Shown here piece after piece: positions 6,108 to 12,046 of a DNA stretch of 15,471 nt. Under the pieces are notes generated by a model. That model was given only the letters and a program-made list of their open reading frames with translations, did no database searches and was not told the origin of the DNA. Made by a program: the position numbers and the translations under genes. Position 1 is the first letter of the stretch. Each line of letters starts with the position of its first letter. The stretch is from JAJKJG01 sp036389455 (GTDB lineage: Bacteria > Pseudomonadota > Alphaproteobacteria > Rhizobiales > Beijerinckiaceae): contig DASVPW010000096.1 in the NCBI GenBank assembly GCA_036389455.1, positions 1 to 15,471 on the forward strand, given 5' to 3'.

Positions 6108-6743
6108 TCACGGCGCCGAGGGCGGGCTCGCCCCGGCGAGGCGCCGGACGGCGGCCGAGAGCCGCCGCAGGAGGCCCCGCGGCGCGAGGCGACGCACGAG
6201 GGCGCCGGTGCGCGCCTTCAGGGCGCGCCAGCCCTCCCGGACCCGGCCGAGGGCCGCGACGAGCCGCGGCCACCAGCGGGTGCCCTTGAGGTACAGGTGC
6301 ACGCGGTCGTGGATCGCGATCACGAAAAAGTAGCCCCTCGCGAACCAGCCGATCGAGAGCAGCTTGTCGCGGCTGATCGCGAACAGGCGCTCGGCTAGGC
6401 CGATGCCCACGACCTTGGCGGCGACGAAGGCGAGCGTCCCGTAGGCCACGTGGCCGAGGCCGATGAGGTAGAGCGCGTAGAGCTTGATCGGCCAGATCAC
6501 CGCCATCGGGATCAGGAACAGGGCGAGCGTCGGATAGGGCGGCAGGCGCGCGACGGCGGCCTCGATCCGCCGGATCGGCTCAAGCGACGCGAGCCAGGCG
6601 AGGGCCGGCTTCAGCGCCGACCGGAACAGGTCGTCGAAGAGGACGACGACCGTCGCGAGCCCGACGAGCGGCAGCGCGAGGATGCGCTTCAGCAGGCTCG
6701 CGGGCCGGCGCGGCGGGAGGGGAGGGGCGGGGTCGGCGGTCAC
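6108..6743 (-). CDS. Conserved-looking hypothetical membrane protein (211 aa)
   Basis: This is a 211-residue protein with a proline-rich start, a hydrophobic segment at about 21-40, an amphipathic stretch (RSALKPALAWLASLEPIRRIE), and two or three closely packed helices at about 72-120 (LALFLIPMAVIWPIKLYALY and LGHVAYGTLAFVAAKVVGIG). A conserved-looking LFAISRDKLLSIGWFARGYF follows, then a very basic Arg/Leu-rich tail likely to face the cytoplasm. The start is the GTG at 6743: an in-frame TGA lies six bases upstream, so no longer version exists, and no Shine-Dalgarno is evident. The Ile-Lys-Leu-Tyr-Ala and Arg-Asp-Lys motifs suggest a real family, but I cannot name it or assign a function. Confidence 0.75.
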   Translation of the reverse strand: MTADPAPPLPPRRPASLLKRILALPLVGLATVVVLFDDLFRSALKPALAWLASLEPIRRIEAAVARLPPYPTLALFLIPMAVIWPIKLYALYLIGLGHVAYGTLAFVAAKVVGIGLAERLFAISRDKLLSIGWFARGYFFVIAIHDRVHLYLKGTRWWPRLVAALGRVREGWRALKARTGALVRRLAPRGLLRRLSAAVRRLAGASPPSAP

Positions 6744-6803
6744 GGGAGGTCAATGTCGGGGCGGATGGCGGCTTTTGCGTGGAGGGCTTAAGGTCGCCCG
6801 CGC

Positions 6804-6828
6804 GGAACAGTCGTCGGGCGAGCCCGTT
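6804..6828 (+). promoter_or_regulatory. EcfG-type general stress promoter (exact match)
   Basis: GGAAC at 6804-6808 and CGTT at 6825-6828 are separated by 16 bases, the exact EcfG promoter form. It lies in noncoding sequence and ends 55 bases before the ATG of the 82-aa gene that leads the DUF202 operon. Confidence 0.75.
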
Positions 6829-6883
6829 GAGGCGGTGCGGGGCCGCCGGCCCGATCGCCCGCGGAGCGCTTCGAAGGATCCTC

Positions 6884-7132
6884 ATGCCCCGGTCCGGAAG
6901 CCAGGCGACCATCGACGCCATCGCGGGCCTCGCCGAGGAGATCGCCCGCGCGAACCCCGAATGCGCCGACAAGGCCCTGCAGATCCTCGACCTCGTCAGG
7001 GCCCTCGAGCGCAGCCCCGACCTCGCCGCGATCGAGGACGCGATCGATGCCGGCACCGACGGCGGCCTGACCGACACGGAGGTGCGCAGCGCCTCGCGCG
7101 AGGTCGCCCGCACCATGCGCGAGGAGACTTGA
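6884..7132 (+). CDS. Small helical hypothetical protein (82 aa)
   Basis: The 82-residue acidic protein starts MPRSGSQATIDAIAGLAEEI and is predicted all-helical, with no signal peptide or membrane segment. It contains an EEIARANPECADKALQILDL stretch with one cysteine (Cys27) and a C-terminal TDTEVRSASREVARTMREE helix. The ATG at 6884 is fixed by AAGGA at 6874-6878, five bases upstream; a longer in-frame version from 6779 would read through the stress promoter. It is followed six bases later by the DUF202 gene, so the two are surely co-transcribed. An exact EcfG-type promoter precedes it. I do not recognise the family; a cytoplasmic partner of the DUF202 protein is a guess from linkage. Confidence 0.78.
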   Translation: MPRSGSQATIDAIAGLAEEIARANPECADKALQILDLVRALERSPDLAAIEDAIDAGTDGGLTDTEVRSASREVARTMREET

Positions 7133-7138
7133 GAGCGC

Positions 7139-7585
7139 ATGGCCGAGATCCAGGAGATCAAGCAGAGCGCCGCCGAGGTGAAGGTCTCGGCCCAGCGCAT
7201 GAAGGCCTCGACCGAGGAGATGAAGGACTCGGCCGACCGGCGCACGGAACTCGCCGCCGATCGCACCGTGCTCGCGGCCGAGCGCACCTACGCGTCCTGG
7301 GTCCAGCTCGGCCTCGGCTCGCTCGCCGCCGGCGTCGGGGCGAAGAAGCTCCTCGCCGGGGTCGTGCCCGAATGGATGATCGTCATGCAGGGCACGCTGC
7401 TCGTGCTGTTCAGCGCCTTCTGCTTCGGGGCGGCGGTGTGGCGGCAGTTCTCGCCGGGCGTGCCGCCGCCCCGTCCCGACGTGCGCCGCATCCCGCCGCA
7501 CATCCTGATGGCCGTGAACGCCTTCCTGGCCCTCGTCGCGGGCTCCGTGCTGCTCGGCATCTGGTTCGGGCGCACCGGAGGCTAG
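7139..7585 (+). CDS. DUF202 (YidH-like) small membrane protein
   Basis: This is a 148-residue inner-membrane protein. Residues 1-40 form a charged, heptad-like helix (MAEIQEIKQSAAEVKVSAQR then KASTEEMKDSADRR) that may be a coiled coil. The DUF202 signature follows: DRTVLAAERTYASWVQLGLG (41-60), with the helix running on to about 75. Two more membrane helices lie at 82-101 and 121-143, separated by a Pro-rich loop. DUF202 proteins are three-helix membrane proteins of unknown function. The ATG is six bases after the preceding stop, with GAGAG just before it. Together with the 82-aa gene it forms an operon under an EcfG-type promoter, so stress induction is likely. The N-terminal coiled extension is longer than in minimal family members such as YidH. 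Confidence 0.87.
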   Translation: MAEIQEIKQSAAEVKVSAQRMKASTEEMKDSADRRTELAADRTVLAAERTYASWVQLGLGSLAAGVGAKKLLAGVVPEWMIVMQGTLLVLFSAFCFGAAVWRQFSPGVPPPRPDVRRIPPHILMAVNAFLALVAGSVLLGIWFGRTGG

Positions 7586-7600
7586 CGCTCGATCGAGCGC
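7585..7600. repeat. 16-bp perfect palindrome at the DUF202 stop codon
   Basis: GCGCTCGATCGAGCGC is a perfect palindrome sharing its first base with the TAG stop. As RNA it gives a 6-bp stem with a GATC loop. No T-run follows, so it could be an mRNA 3'-end stabiliser, an attenuated terminator or a protein site. Confidence 0.5.
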
Positions 7601-7640
7601 ACCGGGATTCCGGCGACCTCCTGTACGATTCCCGACAGTT

Positions 7641-7674
7641 GCCGGCCGATTCACGCAGGTGAATGAGTGCCGGC
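7641..7674. repeat. Nested inverted repeat
   Basis: ATTCAC (7649-7654), GCAG loop, GTGAAT (7659-7664) form a perfect 6-bp hairpin. It is flanked on both sides by the self-complementary GCCGGC (7641-7646 and 7669-7674), which can extend the stem after a small asymmetric bulge. It lies in noncoding sequence. Confidence 0.45.
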
Positions 7675-7702
7675 GTGGTGCCGTCCTAGAGCATCGTCTG
7701 CC

Positions 7703-7740
7703 GTCCGGGGGCGGGCACGGTCCCTCCTGCACCCCCGGAC
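7703..7740. repeat. 9-bp inverted repeat, hairpin candidate
   Basis: GTCCGGGGG (7703-7711) pairs perfectly with CCCCCGGAC (7732-7740) across a 20-base loop, inside which GGG and CCC can pair again. It lies ten bases before the next, stronger inverted repeat. Confidence 0.5.
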
Positions 7741-7749
7741 AGCGAATCA

Positions 7750-7785
7750 CTCGCCGGGCGAAGCGTTGCGTGTTCGCCCGGCGAG
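7750..7785. repeat. 13-bp perfect inverted repeat, hairpin candidate
   Basis: CTCGCCGGGCGAA (7750-7762) pairs with TTCGCCCGGCGAG (7773-7785) across a ten-base loop, the strongest hairpin in the window apart from the terminators. No T-run follows on either strand. It sits 21 bases before the presumed GTG start of the 73-aa gene, so it may control that gene or end the preceding transcript. Confidence 0.6.
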
Positions 7786-7806
7786 CCCAACCTCGTTCCA
7801 GCGACC

Positions 7807-8028
7807 GTGTTCAGCCATTTCGGCCCGGAAACCACCGCACTCCTCACGGGCGTGCAGCAGTCCGCCCTGGAGGAATGGGCGGCCGGCCGGCCCGAATCCG
7901 ACTCGCCCATGCTCCGGGCCCTGGTCGAGGCTTCGATCGCCCGGGCGATCCTCAACGCGGCCGCGGCGGGCGAGCGCGATCCCGAGCGGTTGAAGCAGGT
8001 CGCGCTCGCGGAAGCGGCGGCGACTTAA
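7807..8028 (+). CDS. Small hypothetical protein (73 aa)
   Basis: From a GTG at 7807 the frame gives 73 residues: MFSHFGPETTALLTGVQQSA, then ALEEWAAGRPESDSPMLRAL and an Ala-rich helical end with VEASIARAILNAAAAGERDP. It is balanced in charge, lacks a signal peptide and reads like a small soluble all-helical protein. There is no good ribosome site and no ATG start, which lowers confidence. The other frames over this stretch are Arg/Pro-rich shadows. It follows a region with three hairpin-forming repeats. No family or function is recognised. Confidence 0.55.
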   Translation: MFSHFGPETTALLTGVQQSALEEWAAGRPESDSPMLRALVEASIARAILNAAAAGERDPERLKQVALAEAAAT

Positions 8029-8046
8029 GACAGCGTCGCCGGGGTG

Positions 8047-8072
8047 GGAACCGCGCTCCTCCCGCCCGCATT
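8047..8072 (+). promoter_or_regulatory. Relaxed EcfG-like promoter
   Basis: GGAAC at 8047-8051 is followed after 17 bases by CATT (8069-8072), a GGAAC-N19-TT match with one base different from CGTT. It ends 39 bases before the ATG at 8112, in the noncoding gap between the two genes. Confidence 0.4.
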
Positions 8073-8111
8073 GGTCACGACGACCGATGTCGTATTCCCA
8101 AGGAGGCGAGG

Positions 8112-8786
8112 ATGGCGTCGCGGGGCGTTGAGCGCAGCCACACCGAGAAGCAGGCCCTCAAGCAGCACACCAGGAAGGCCGAGCGGCAGAGCACGCAGGG
8201 CGAGGGCCGTCGGCGCGACTTCGTCAACGAGATCGAGTTCAACAACGCCGCGACCGGCGGCCACGCCGAGGACCCGATCCCGACCCGGCCGAACTCGCGT
8301 AGCGCCGTCGCCGACCAGCGCCGGGCGGCCGAGAAGGGCACCGGCGTAATGTCGGTCTCGAAGAAGGTCGATCCCGACGTGAAGGTCTCGGGCGTGCGCC
8401 CGGAAGGCGGCCTCATCGAGCCCATGCCGACGGGCGACGCCCCGGCCGTCCGGCGGACGAAGTCGAATGCCGAGATCGCCGACGTCCCGACCACGGCGAA
8501 GCGCAGCCCCGCGCCGCGCACCCTCCAAGCCGATAGGGCGGGGGCCGTCGCGCCGCGCGCCATGGACAAGCGCACGGGCGGCGTCCGCCAGCGCGTGCCG
8601 GCGCCCGGCAACGTCGTCTCGGTCCCCAAGGGCGAGCTCGTCTCGGGCATCCCGGAATCGAAGCGGAGCGGCGTGCGCTCGACGGCGTCCAGCGGCGGCG
8701 CGAAGCCGCCGAAGCGTCCGGCGAAGGCCGGCAAGGGCGGCGGCGCGGCGCGCTCGAAGGGCGCCGACATGGGCCTCGGGGAATAG
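8112..8786 (+). CDS. Basic, largely disordered hypothetical protein (224 aa)
   Basis: The start is well fixed: a perfect AAGGAGG (8100-8106) stands five bases before the ATG. The 224-residue product opens with a charged region (MASRGVERSHTEKQALKQHT), then DFVNEIEFNNAATGGHAEDP, which may be its only ordered segment. The rest is Lys/Arg/Pro/Gly/Ala-rich and repeats short V-S and P-x-G turns. It ends in a strongly basic Gly-Lys tail (KPPKRPAKAGKGGGAARSKG) and MGLGE. There is no signal peptide, membrane helix or cysteine. Such a basic tail could bind nucleic acid or acidic surfaces, but this is inference. A relaxed EcfG-like promoter precedes it. It lies tail to tail with the next gene. I do not recognise the family. 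Confidence 0.8.
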   Translation: MASRGVERSHTEKQALKQHTRKAERQSTQGEGRRRDFVNEIEFNNAATGGHAEDPIPTRPNSRSAVADQRRAAEKGTGVMSVSKKVDPDVKVSGVRPEGGLIEPMPTGDAPAVRRTKSNAEIADVPTTAKRSPAPRTLQADRAGAVAPRAMDKRTGGVRQRVPAPGNVVSVPKGELVSGIPESKRSGVRSTASSGGAKPPKRPAKAGKGGGAARSKGADMGLGE

Positions 8787-8800
8787 CGCCCGCGCGGGCG
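8787..8800. terminator. Short GC palindrome between convergent genes, possible weak terminator
   Basis: CGCCCGCGCGGGCG is a perfect 14-bp palindrome starting directly after the TAG of the 224-aa gene. It can fold as a 5-bp stem with a GCGC loop. It lacks a T-run, so intrinsic termination is doubtful. Confidence 0.3.
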
Positions 8801-8818
8801 GTCCGCAGGCCGACGCTT

Positions 8819-9100
8819 TCAGTCCGACGGCGCTCCGTCGATCGCTCCCGCGAAGGCGAGGAGCTCGCCCGCGAGCCGGCGCGCCGCGGCGGGGTCAAGC
8901 CGCAGCAGCGGGGCGCGCGGGAAGGCGCCGCTCGGACGGACCTTGAGGACGATCTCGTCCCGTCCGTCGAGGACCACGACATAGGGCGCGTGCCCGCCGT
9001 TGCATGCCGATTCGGGCGCGCCGTCGAGGCCGCCTCCGAACGGGTCGGGCCCGCCCGCCGCGAGGTGGAGCCCTCGAGATAATCTTCTGTGCTGCTGCAT
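8819..9100 (-). CDS. Small hypothetical protein (93 aa)
   Basis: The minus-strand frame from the ATG at 9100 encodes 93 residues. A basic N-terminus (MQQHRRLSRGLHLAAGG) and a Gly/Pro/Asp-rich section with one cysteine are followed by a compact domain-like stretch: APYVVVLDGRDEIVLKVRPS, then LRLDPAAARRLAGELLAFAG. The alternating hydrophobic strand then helix looks like genuine protein rather than antisense noise. GAGGA lies about six bases before this ATG, and this decides it over the in-frame ATG at 9106, which abuts the site, and over the GTG at 9202. It is convergent with the 224-aa gene and divergent from the Lys/Ala-rich gene. No family is recognised. Confidence 0.55.
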   Translation of the reverse strand: MQQHRRLSRGLHLAAGGPDPFGGGLDGAPESACNGGHAPYVVVLDGRDEIVLKVRPSGAFPRAPLLRLDPAAARRLAGELLAFAGAIDGAPSD

Positions 9101-9191
9101 CGTCATCCTCGGTGCCGCTCCGAAGCGCACCGCATTAGACTGCCGATGTTTCCGGGGTGTTTCGTGCCGGCGAGGCCCGCCGGGCGCCGCC

Positions 9192-9217
9192 GGAACCGCC
9201 AAGCCTGCCCCGCCGTT
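9192..9217 (+). promoter_or_regulatory. EcfG-type general stress promoter (exact match)
   Basis: GGAAC at 9192-9196 and CGTT at 9214-9217 (followed by another T) are separated by 17 bases, an exact EcfG-type promoter. It ends 35 bases before the ATG of the Lys/Ala-rich gene at 9253. Confidence 0.75.
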
Positions 9218-9252
9218 TCCCCTCGTCAGTTCCCGAACCGATCAGGTGCACC

Positions 9253-9690
9253 ATGGCGAAGAAGAAGGACTCCAAGGGCAAGTCGGCGAAGCCGAAGAAG
9301 GGCGCCGGCGAAAAGTCGTCGAAGAACCTGCGCCAGGCCGGCGACCTGATCTCCTCGATCGTGAGCTCGCCCATGGCGCGCGAGCTCGTCGCCGACGCCC
9401 TGATCGCGGTCGCCGGCGTGCTCGCCGGAAACCGGCAGAGCCGCGAGGCGATCGCCGGCGCCGGCGCGAAGGCGGCATCCGGCGCCAAGGACCTCGGCCA
9501 GACCGCGACCGGCGCCGTGGCGGAGGTCGTCGCCGACGCGGCGCGGCGCATCCTGCCCTCCGCCATGGGCGGCGAGGACGGCGGCGAAGCCAAGGGCGCG
9601 TCCAAGGGCGGCTCCGGAAGCGGCGGGCGCGGCGCCGAGGCCGGATCGGAAGCCGGCAACGGCCGCCGCAGGCGCAAGGAGCCGGCGTAG
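9253..9690 (+). CDS. Lys/Ala/Gly-rich hypothetical protein (145 aa)
   Basis: The 145-residue product has three zones. The first is a histone-tail-like basic N-terminus (MAKKKDSKGKSAKPKKGAGE). The second is a central Ala-rich helical region (residues about 25-103), beginning NLRQAGDLISSIVSSPMARE and including a moderately hydrophobic LVADALIAVAGVLAG. The third is a Gly/Ser/Ala linker ending in a basic GRRRRKEPA. The ATG at 9253 has a weak CAGGTG upstream; a longer in-frame start at 9157 would include the promoter. The exact EcfG-type promoter and the strong terminator downstream make it a one-gene transcription unit. A DNA- or membrane-surface-binding stress protein is possible from the charge pattern, but no family is recognised. 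Confidence 0.82.
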   Translation: MAKKKDSKGKSAKPKKGAGEKSSKNLRQAGDLISSIVSSPMARELVADALIAVAGVLAGNRQSREAIAGAGAKAASGAKDLGQTATGAVAEVVADAARRILPSAMGGEDGGEAKGASKGGSGSGGRGAEAGSEAGNGRRRRKEPA

Positions 9691-9730
9691 CAGCGCCGCG
9701 GCACCAAGGCTTTGCGGGTGCATTGAACGG

Positions 9731-9756
9731 AAGGCGGCCTTCAGGCCGCCTTTTTT
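9731..9756 (+). terminator. Rho-independent terminator
   Basis: AAGGCGGCC (9731-9739), a TTCA-type loop and GGCCGCCTT form a long GC stem followed by a run of six Ts. It lies 41 bases after the stop of the Lys/Ala-rich gene and isolates hisZ from it. Confidence 0.9.
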
Positions 9757-9818
9757 CATGCCTCCCACGGCTCCCGCGCTCGACGATCCGGCACTGATCC
9801 GGGAGTTCTAACCGTTCA

Positions 9819-9830
9819 CCGTCCGGACGG
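9819..9830. repeat. 12-bp perfect palindrome upstream of hisZ
   Basis: CCGTCCGGACGG reads the same on both strands. It lies between the terminator and the hisZ start, about 60 bases before the ATG, where an operator might be expected. No promoter boxes could be placed with confidence. Confidence 0.3.
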
Positions 9831-9889
9831 AAAAGCATCGCCTTGCACCACCCCCGTTGCTAGACACGGCCCGGCAACCCGGGTGGACC

Positions 9890-10996
9890 ATGACGGCAGC
9901 GGCCGCAAACGACGCGCTGATCGCGCTCTTCGAGCGCGAGGGCTACGCGCGCGTCGAGCCGCCGGTGCTGCAGCCGGCCGAGGTGTTCGTCGATCTCTCG
10001 GGCGAGGACATCCGGCGGCGCATGTTCGTGACGCAGGACGCGTCCGGGCGCGAGCTGTGCCTCAGGCCCGAGTACACCATCCCGGTCTGCCGCGAGCATC
10101 TCGCCCGCGGCGGGTCGGCGCCGGCGAGCTACAGCTATCTCGGGCCGGTGTTTCGCCTGCGCGCCGGCGAGACCGGCGAGTTCCGCCAGGCCGGCATCGA
10201 GTCGATCGGCCGGCGCGACGCCGCCGCCGCGGACGCCGAGGTCCTCGGCCTTGCGCTCGAGGGCCTCGAGGCCCTCGGCGCCCCGCCCGTGTCGGTAAGG
10301 CTCGGGGACATGGGGCTCCTGGAGGCCGTCCTCGACGGGCTCGGCCTCGCACCTGCGGGCAAGCGGCGCCTGATGCGGGCGATCGTCGCCGGGCGCGGTC
10401 TCGAAGGCTTTACGGAGCCGTCGGCGGGACCGGGCATCGGCGAGCACGCCGGGCTCCTCGCCGCGATCGAGGGGCAGGCGCCGCATGCGGCGCGCGCTTT
10501 CGTGGAGGATATCCTGTCGATCGCCGGCATCGCGACCGTCGGCGGGCGCGAGCCCGGCGAGATCGCCGAGCGTTTTCTGGCCCGCGCCGCGAACCGCTCC
10601 GGCGCCCTCGCCGCCGAGGCGCTCGCCGTGCTGACGCTCTACCTCGCCGTCGCCGGCGATCCGGATGCCGCGGCGGCGGCGATCCGCGCGCTCGCCCGGG
10701 ACGCCGGGCTCGACCTCGAGCGCGCGATCGACGCCCTCGAAGAGCGCACCGGCTTCATGGCGGTGCGCGGGCTCGACATCGCGACTTTCAGCTTCTCGGC
10801 CGACTTCGCCCGCAGCCTCGACTACTACACCGGCTTCATCTTCGAGGTCGCCGACCCCCGCCGAGCCGACGGCAAGCCGCTCGTCGGCGGCGGGCGCTAC
10901 GACCGCCTCCTCAAGCACCTCGGCGCGGCGGAGCCGGTTCCCGCCGTCGGCTGCTCGTTCTGGCTCGATCGCATCGGCGAGGGATCGACGCCGTGA
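9890..10996 (+). CDS. hisZ: ATP phosphoribosyltransferase regulatory subunit HisZ
   Basis: HisZ is a catalytically dead paralogue of histidyl-tRNA synthetase that binds HisG and is needed for activity and histidine feedback control of the first step of histidine synthesis. The 368 residues show the class II synthetase core: motif 2-like FRLRAGETGEFRQAGIESIG (88-107), motif-like SLDYYTGFIFEV (309-320) and VGGGRYDRLL (332-341). The C-terminal anticodon-binding domain of HisS is absent. The length and the overlapping hisG confirm HisZ over HisS. I chose the ATG at 9890, which begins the conserved LIALFEREGY region; a TTG at 9857 would add 11 residues. The ribosome site (GGTGGA) is modest, and CCCGG/CCGGG just upstream can form a small hairpin over it. 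The stop overlaps the hisG start by four bases. Confidence 0.95.
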   Translation: MTAAAANDALIALFEREGYARVEPPVLQPAEVFVDLSGEDIRRRMFVTQDASGRELCLRPEYTIPVCREHLARGGSAPASYSYLGPVFRLRAGETGEFRQAGIESIGRRDAAAADAEVLGLALEGLEALGAPPVSVRLGDMGLLEAVLDGLGLAPAGKRRLMRAIVAGRGLEGFTEPSAGPGIGEHAGLLAAIEGQAPHAARAFVEDILSIAGIATVGGREPGEIAERFLARAANRSGALAAEALAVLTLYLAVAGDPDAAAAAIRALARDAGLDLERAIDALEERTGFMAVRGLDIATFSFSADFARSLDYYTGFIFEVADPRRADGKPLVGGGRYDRLLKHLGAAEPVPAVGCSFWLDRIGEGSTP

Positions 10997-11958
10997 GCGA
11001 CGGGCCTCTCGTCCTCGCCGTGCCCTCGAAGGGGCGCCTGCAGGAGAACGCCGCCGCGTTCTTCGGCCGGGCCGGCCTGGTCCTCGCGCAGGGACGAGGC
11101 GCCCGCGAGTACCGCGGCTCGATCGCCGGCGTGCCGGACGTGGACGTGCTGTTCCTCTCGGCCTCCGAGATCGTGTCGAAGCTTGGCGTCGGCGGCGCCC
11201 ATCTCGGCGTCACCGGCGAGGACCTCGTCCGCGAAGGCATCGCCGACGCGGACGCCTCGGTCGAGCTCCTGACGCCGCTCGGCTTCGGCCAGGCGAGCGT
11301 CGTCGTCGCCGTGCCGCAGGCCTGGATCGACGTGCGCACCATGGCCGACCTCGAGGAGGTCGCGGTCGACCTGCGCGCCCGCCACGCCCGCAAGATGCGG
11401 GTCGCGACGAAGTACGTGAACCTGACCCGCCGCTTCTTCGCCGAGCGCGGCGTCGCCGACTACCGCATCGTCGAGAGCCTCGGCGCGACCGAGGGCGCGC
11501 CGGCGGCCGGCGCCGCCGAGATCGTCGTCGACATCACGACGACCGGGGCGACCTTGTCCGCGAACGCCCTCAAGGTCCTCGACGACGGGGTGATCCTGCG
11601 CTCCGAGGCGAACCTCGTCGCCTCCGTCCGAGCCGAATGGGGGCCGCGCGCGAGGGCGGCGGCGCGGGCGCTCCTCACCCGCATCGCGGCCGAGGAGGAA
11701 GCCCGCACGACCCGCGAGATCCGCGCCGCCGTCGATCCCGCCCGCCCGGCTGACCTCGCGGGCCTCGCCGGCGTCACCCTTCCCTACGGTCCGCCGCAGG
11801 GGCCCCAACTCGTGCTGCGCTGCCCGAAGGAGCAGGTCTTCGCCGTGGTCGAGACGCTCCTTGCGGCGGGCGCGCGCGACGTCGCGGTCGGCGCGGTCGA
11901 GTACGTCTTCCGCCCGGGAAATCCTCTCGCCGACCGGCTGTTCGCGCGCCTGCCCTGA
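10993..11958 (+). CDS. hisG: ATP phosphoribosyltransferase HisG
   Basis: HisG joins ATP and PRPP to make phosphoribosyl-ATP, committing carbon to histidine. The 321-residue protein starts at a GTG overlapping the hisZ stop (GTGA), with GAGGGA upstream, so the two are translationally coupled. Family marks are PSKGRL (11-16), LGVTGEDLV (71-79) and the PRPP-binding segment EIVVDITTTGATL (176-188), preceded by SLGATEGAP. Short HisG partners of HisZ usually end near residue 200-230. Here about 100 further residues follow, ending in a ferredoxin-like stretch (EQVFAVVETLLAAGARDVAV) that resembles the HisG_C regulatory domain of long-form enzymes. The gene is followed by 88 bases before the META gene, without a clear terminator. 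Confidence 0.95.
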   Translation: MSDGPLVLAVPSKGRLQENAAAFFGRAGLVLAQGRGAREYRGSIAGVPDVDVLFLSASEIVSKLGVGGAHLGVTGEDLVREGIADADASVELLTPLGFGQASVVVAVPQAWIDVRTMADLEEVAVDLRARHARKMRVATKYVNLTRRFFAERGVADYRIVESLGATEGAPAAGAAEIVVDITTTGATLSANALKVLDDGVILRSEANLVASVRAEWGPRARAAARALLTRIAAEEEARTTREIRAAVDPARPADLAGLAGVTLPYGPPQGPQLVLRCPKEQVFAVVETLLAAGARDVAVGAVEYVFRPGNPLADRLFARLP

Positions 11959-11985
11959 TCCTCTCGAAGATCGCGCCGCTTCCCG

Positions 11986-12013
11986 TTGCCTCGCCCGCAC
12001 GACGCCCTTATGG
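11986..12013 (+). promoter_or_regulatory. Possible housekeeping promoter for the META gene
   Basis: TTGCCT (11986-11991) and TTATGG (12008-12013) are separated by 16 bases, a tolerable sigma-70-type arrangement for a GC-rich alphaproteobacterium. It ends 33 bases before the ATG at 12047. The -10 match is weak, so this is tentative. Confidence 0.3.
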
Positions 12014-12046
12014 TCCGCGCGATTTCGCGAGGAGAGGCTTGAGCCC

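Noticed and set aside
7663..7689. Eight-codon frame MSAGVVPS with AGGTGA before it
   Set aside because: It is too short to support as a gene on its own and could easily arise by chance; kept only as a remark in the hairpin-region finding.
8047..8786. Longer in-frame start at 7659 for the 224-aa protein, giving 375 residues
   Set aside because: The extra N-terminal part is Arg/Pro-rich shadow of the 73-aa frame, and AAGGAGG fixes the start at 8112.
9860..10918. Minus-strand frame of 352 codons opposite hisZ
   Set aside because: It is the antisense of a confidently identified hisZ and carries no recognisable motif.
9890..10996. Possibility that the class II synthetase-like gene is histidyl-tRNA synthetase
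   Set aside because: The anticodon-binding domain is absent, the length is HisZ-like, and it overlaps hisG by four bases.
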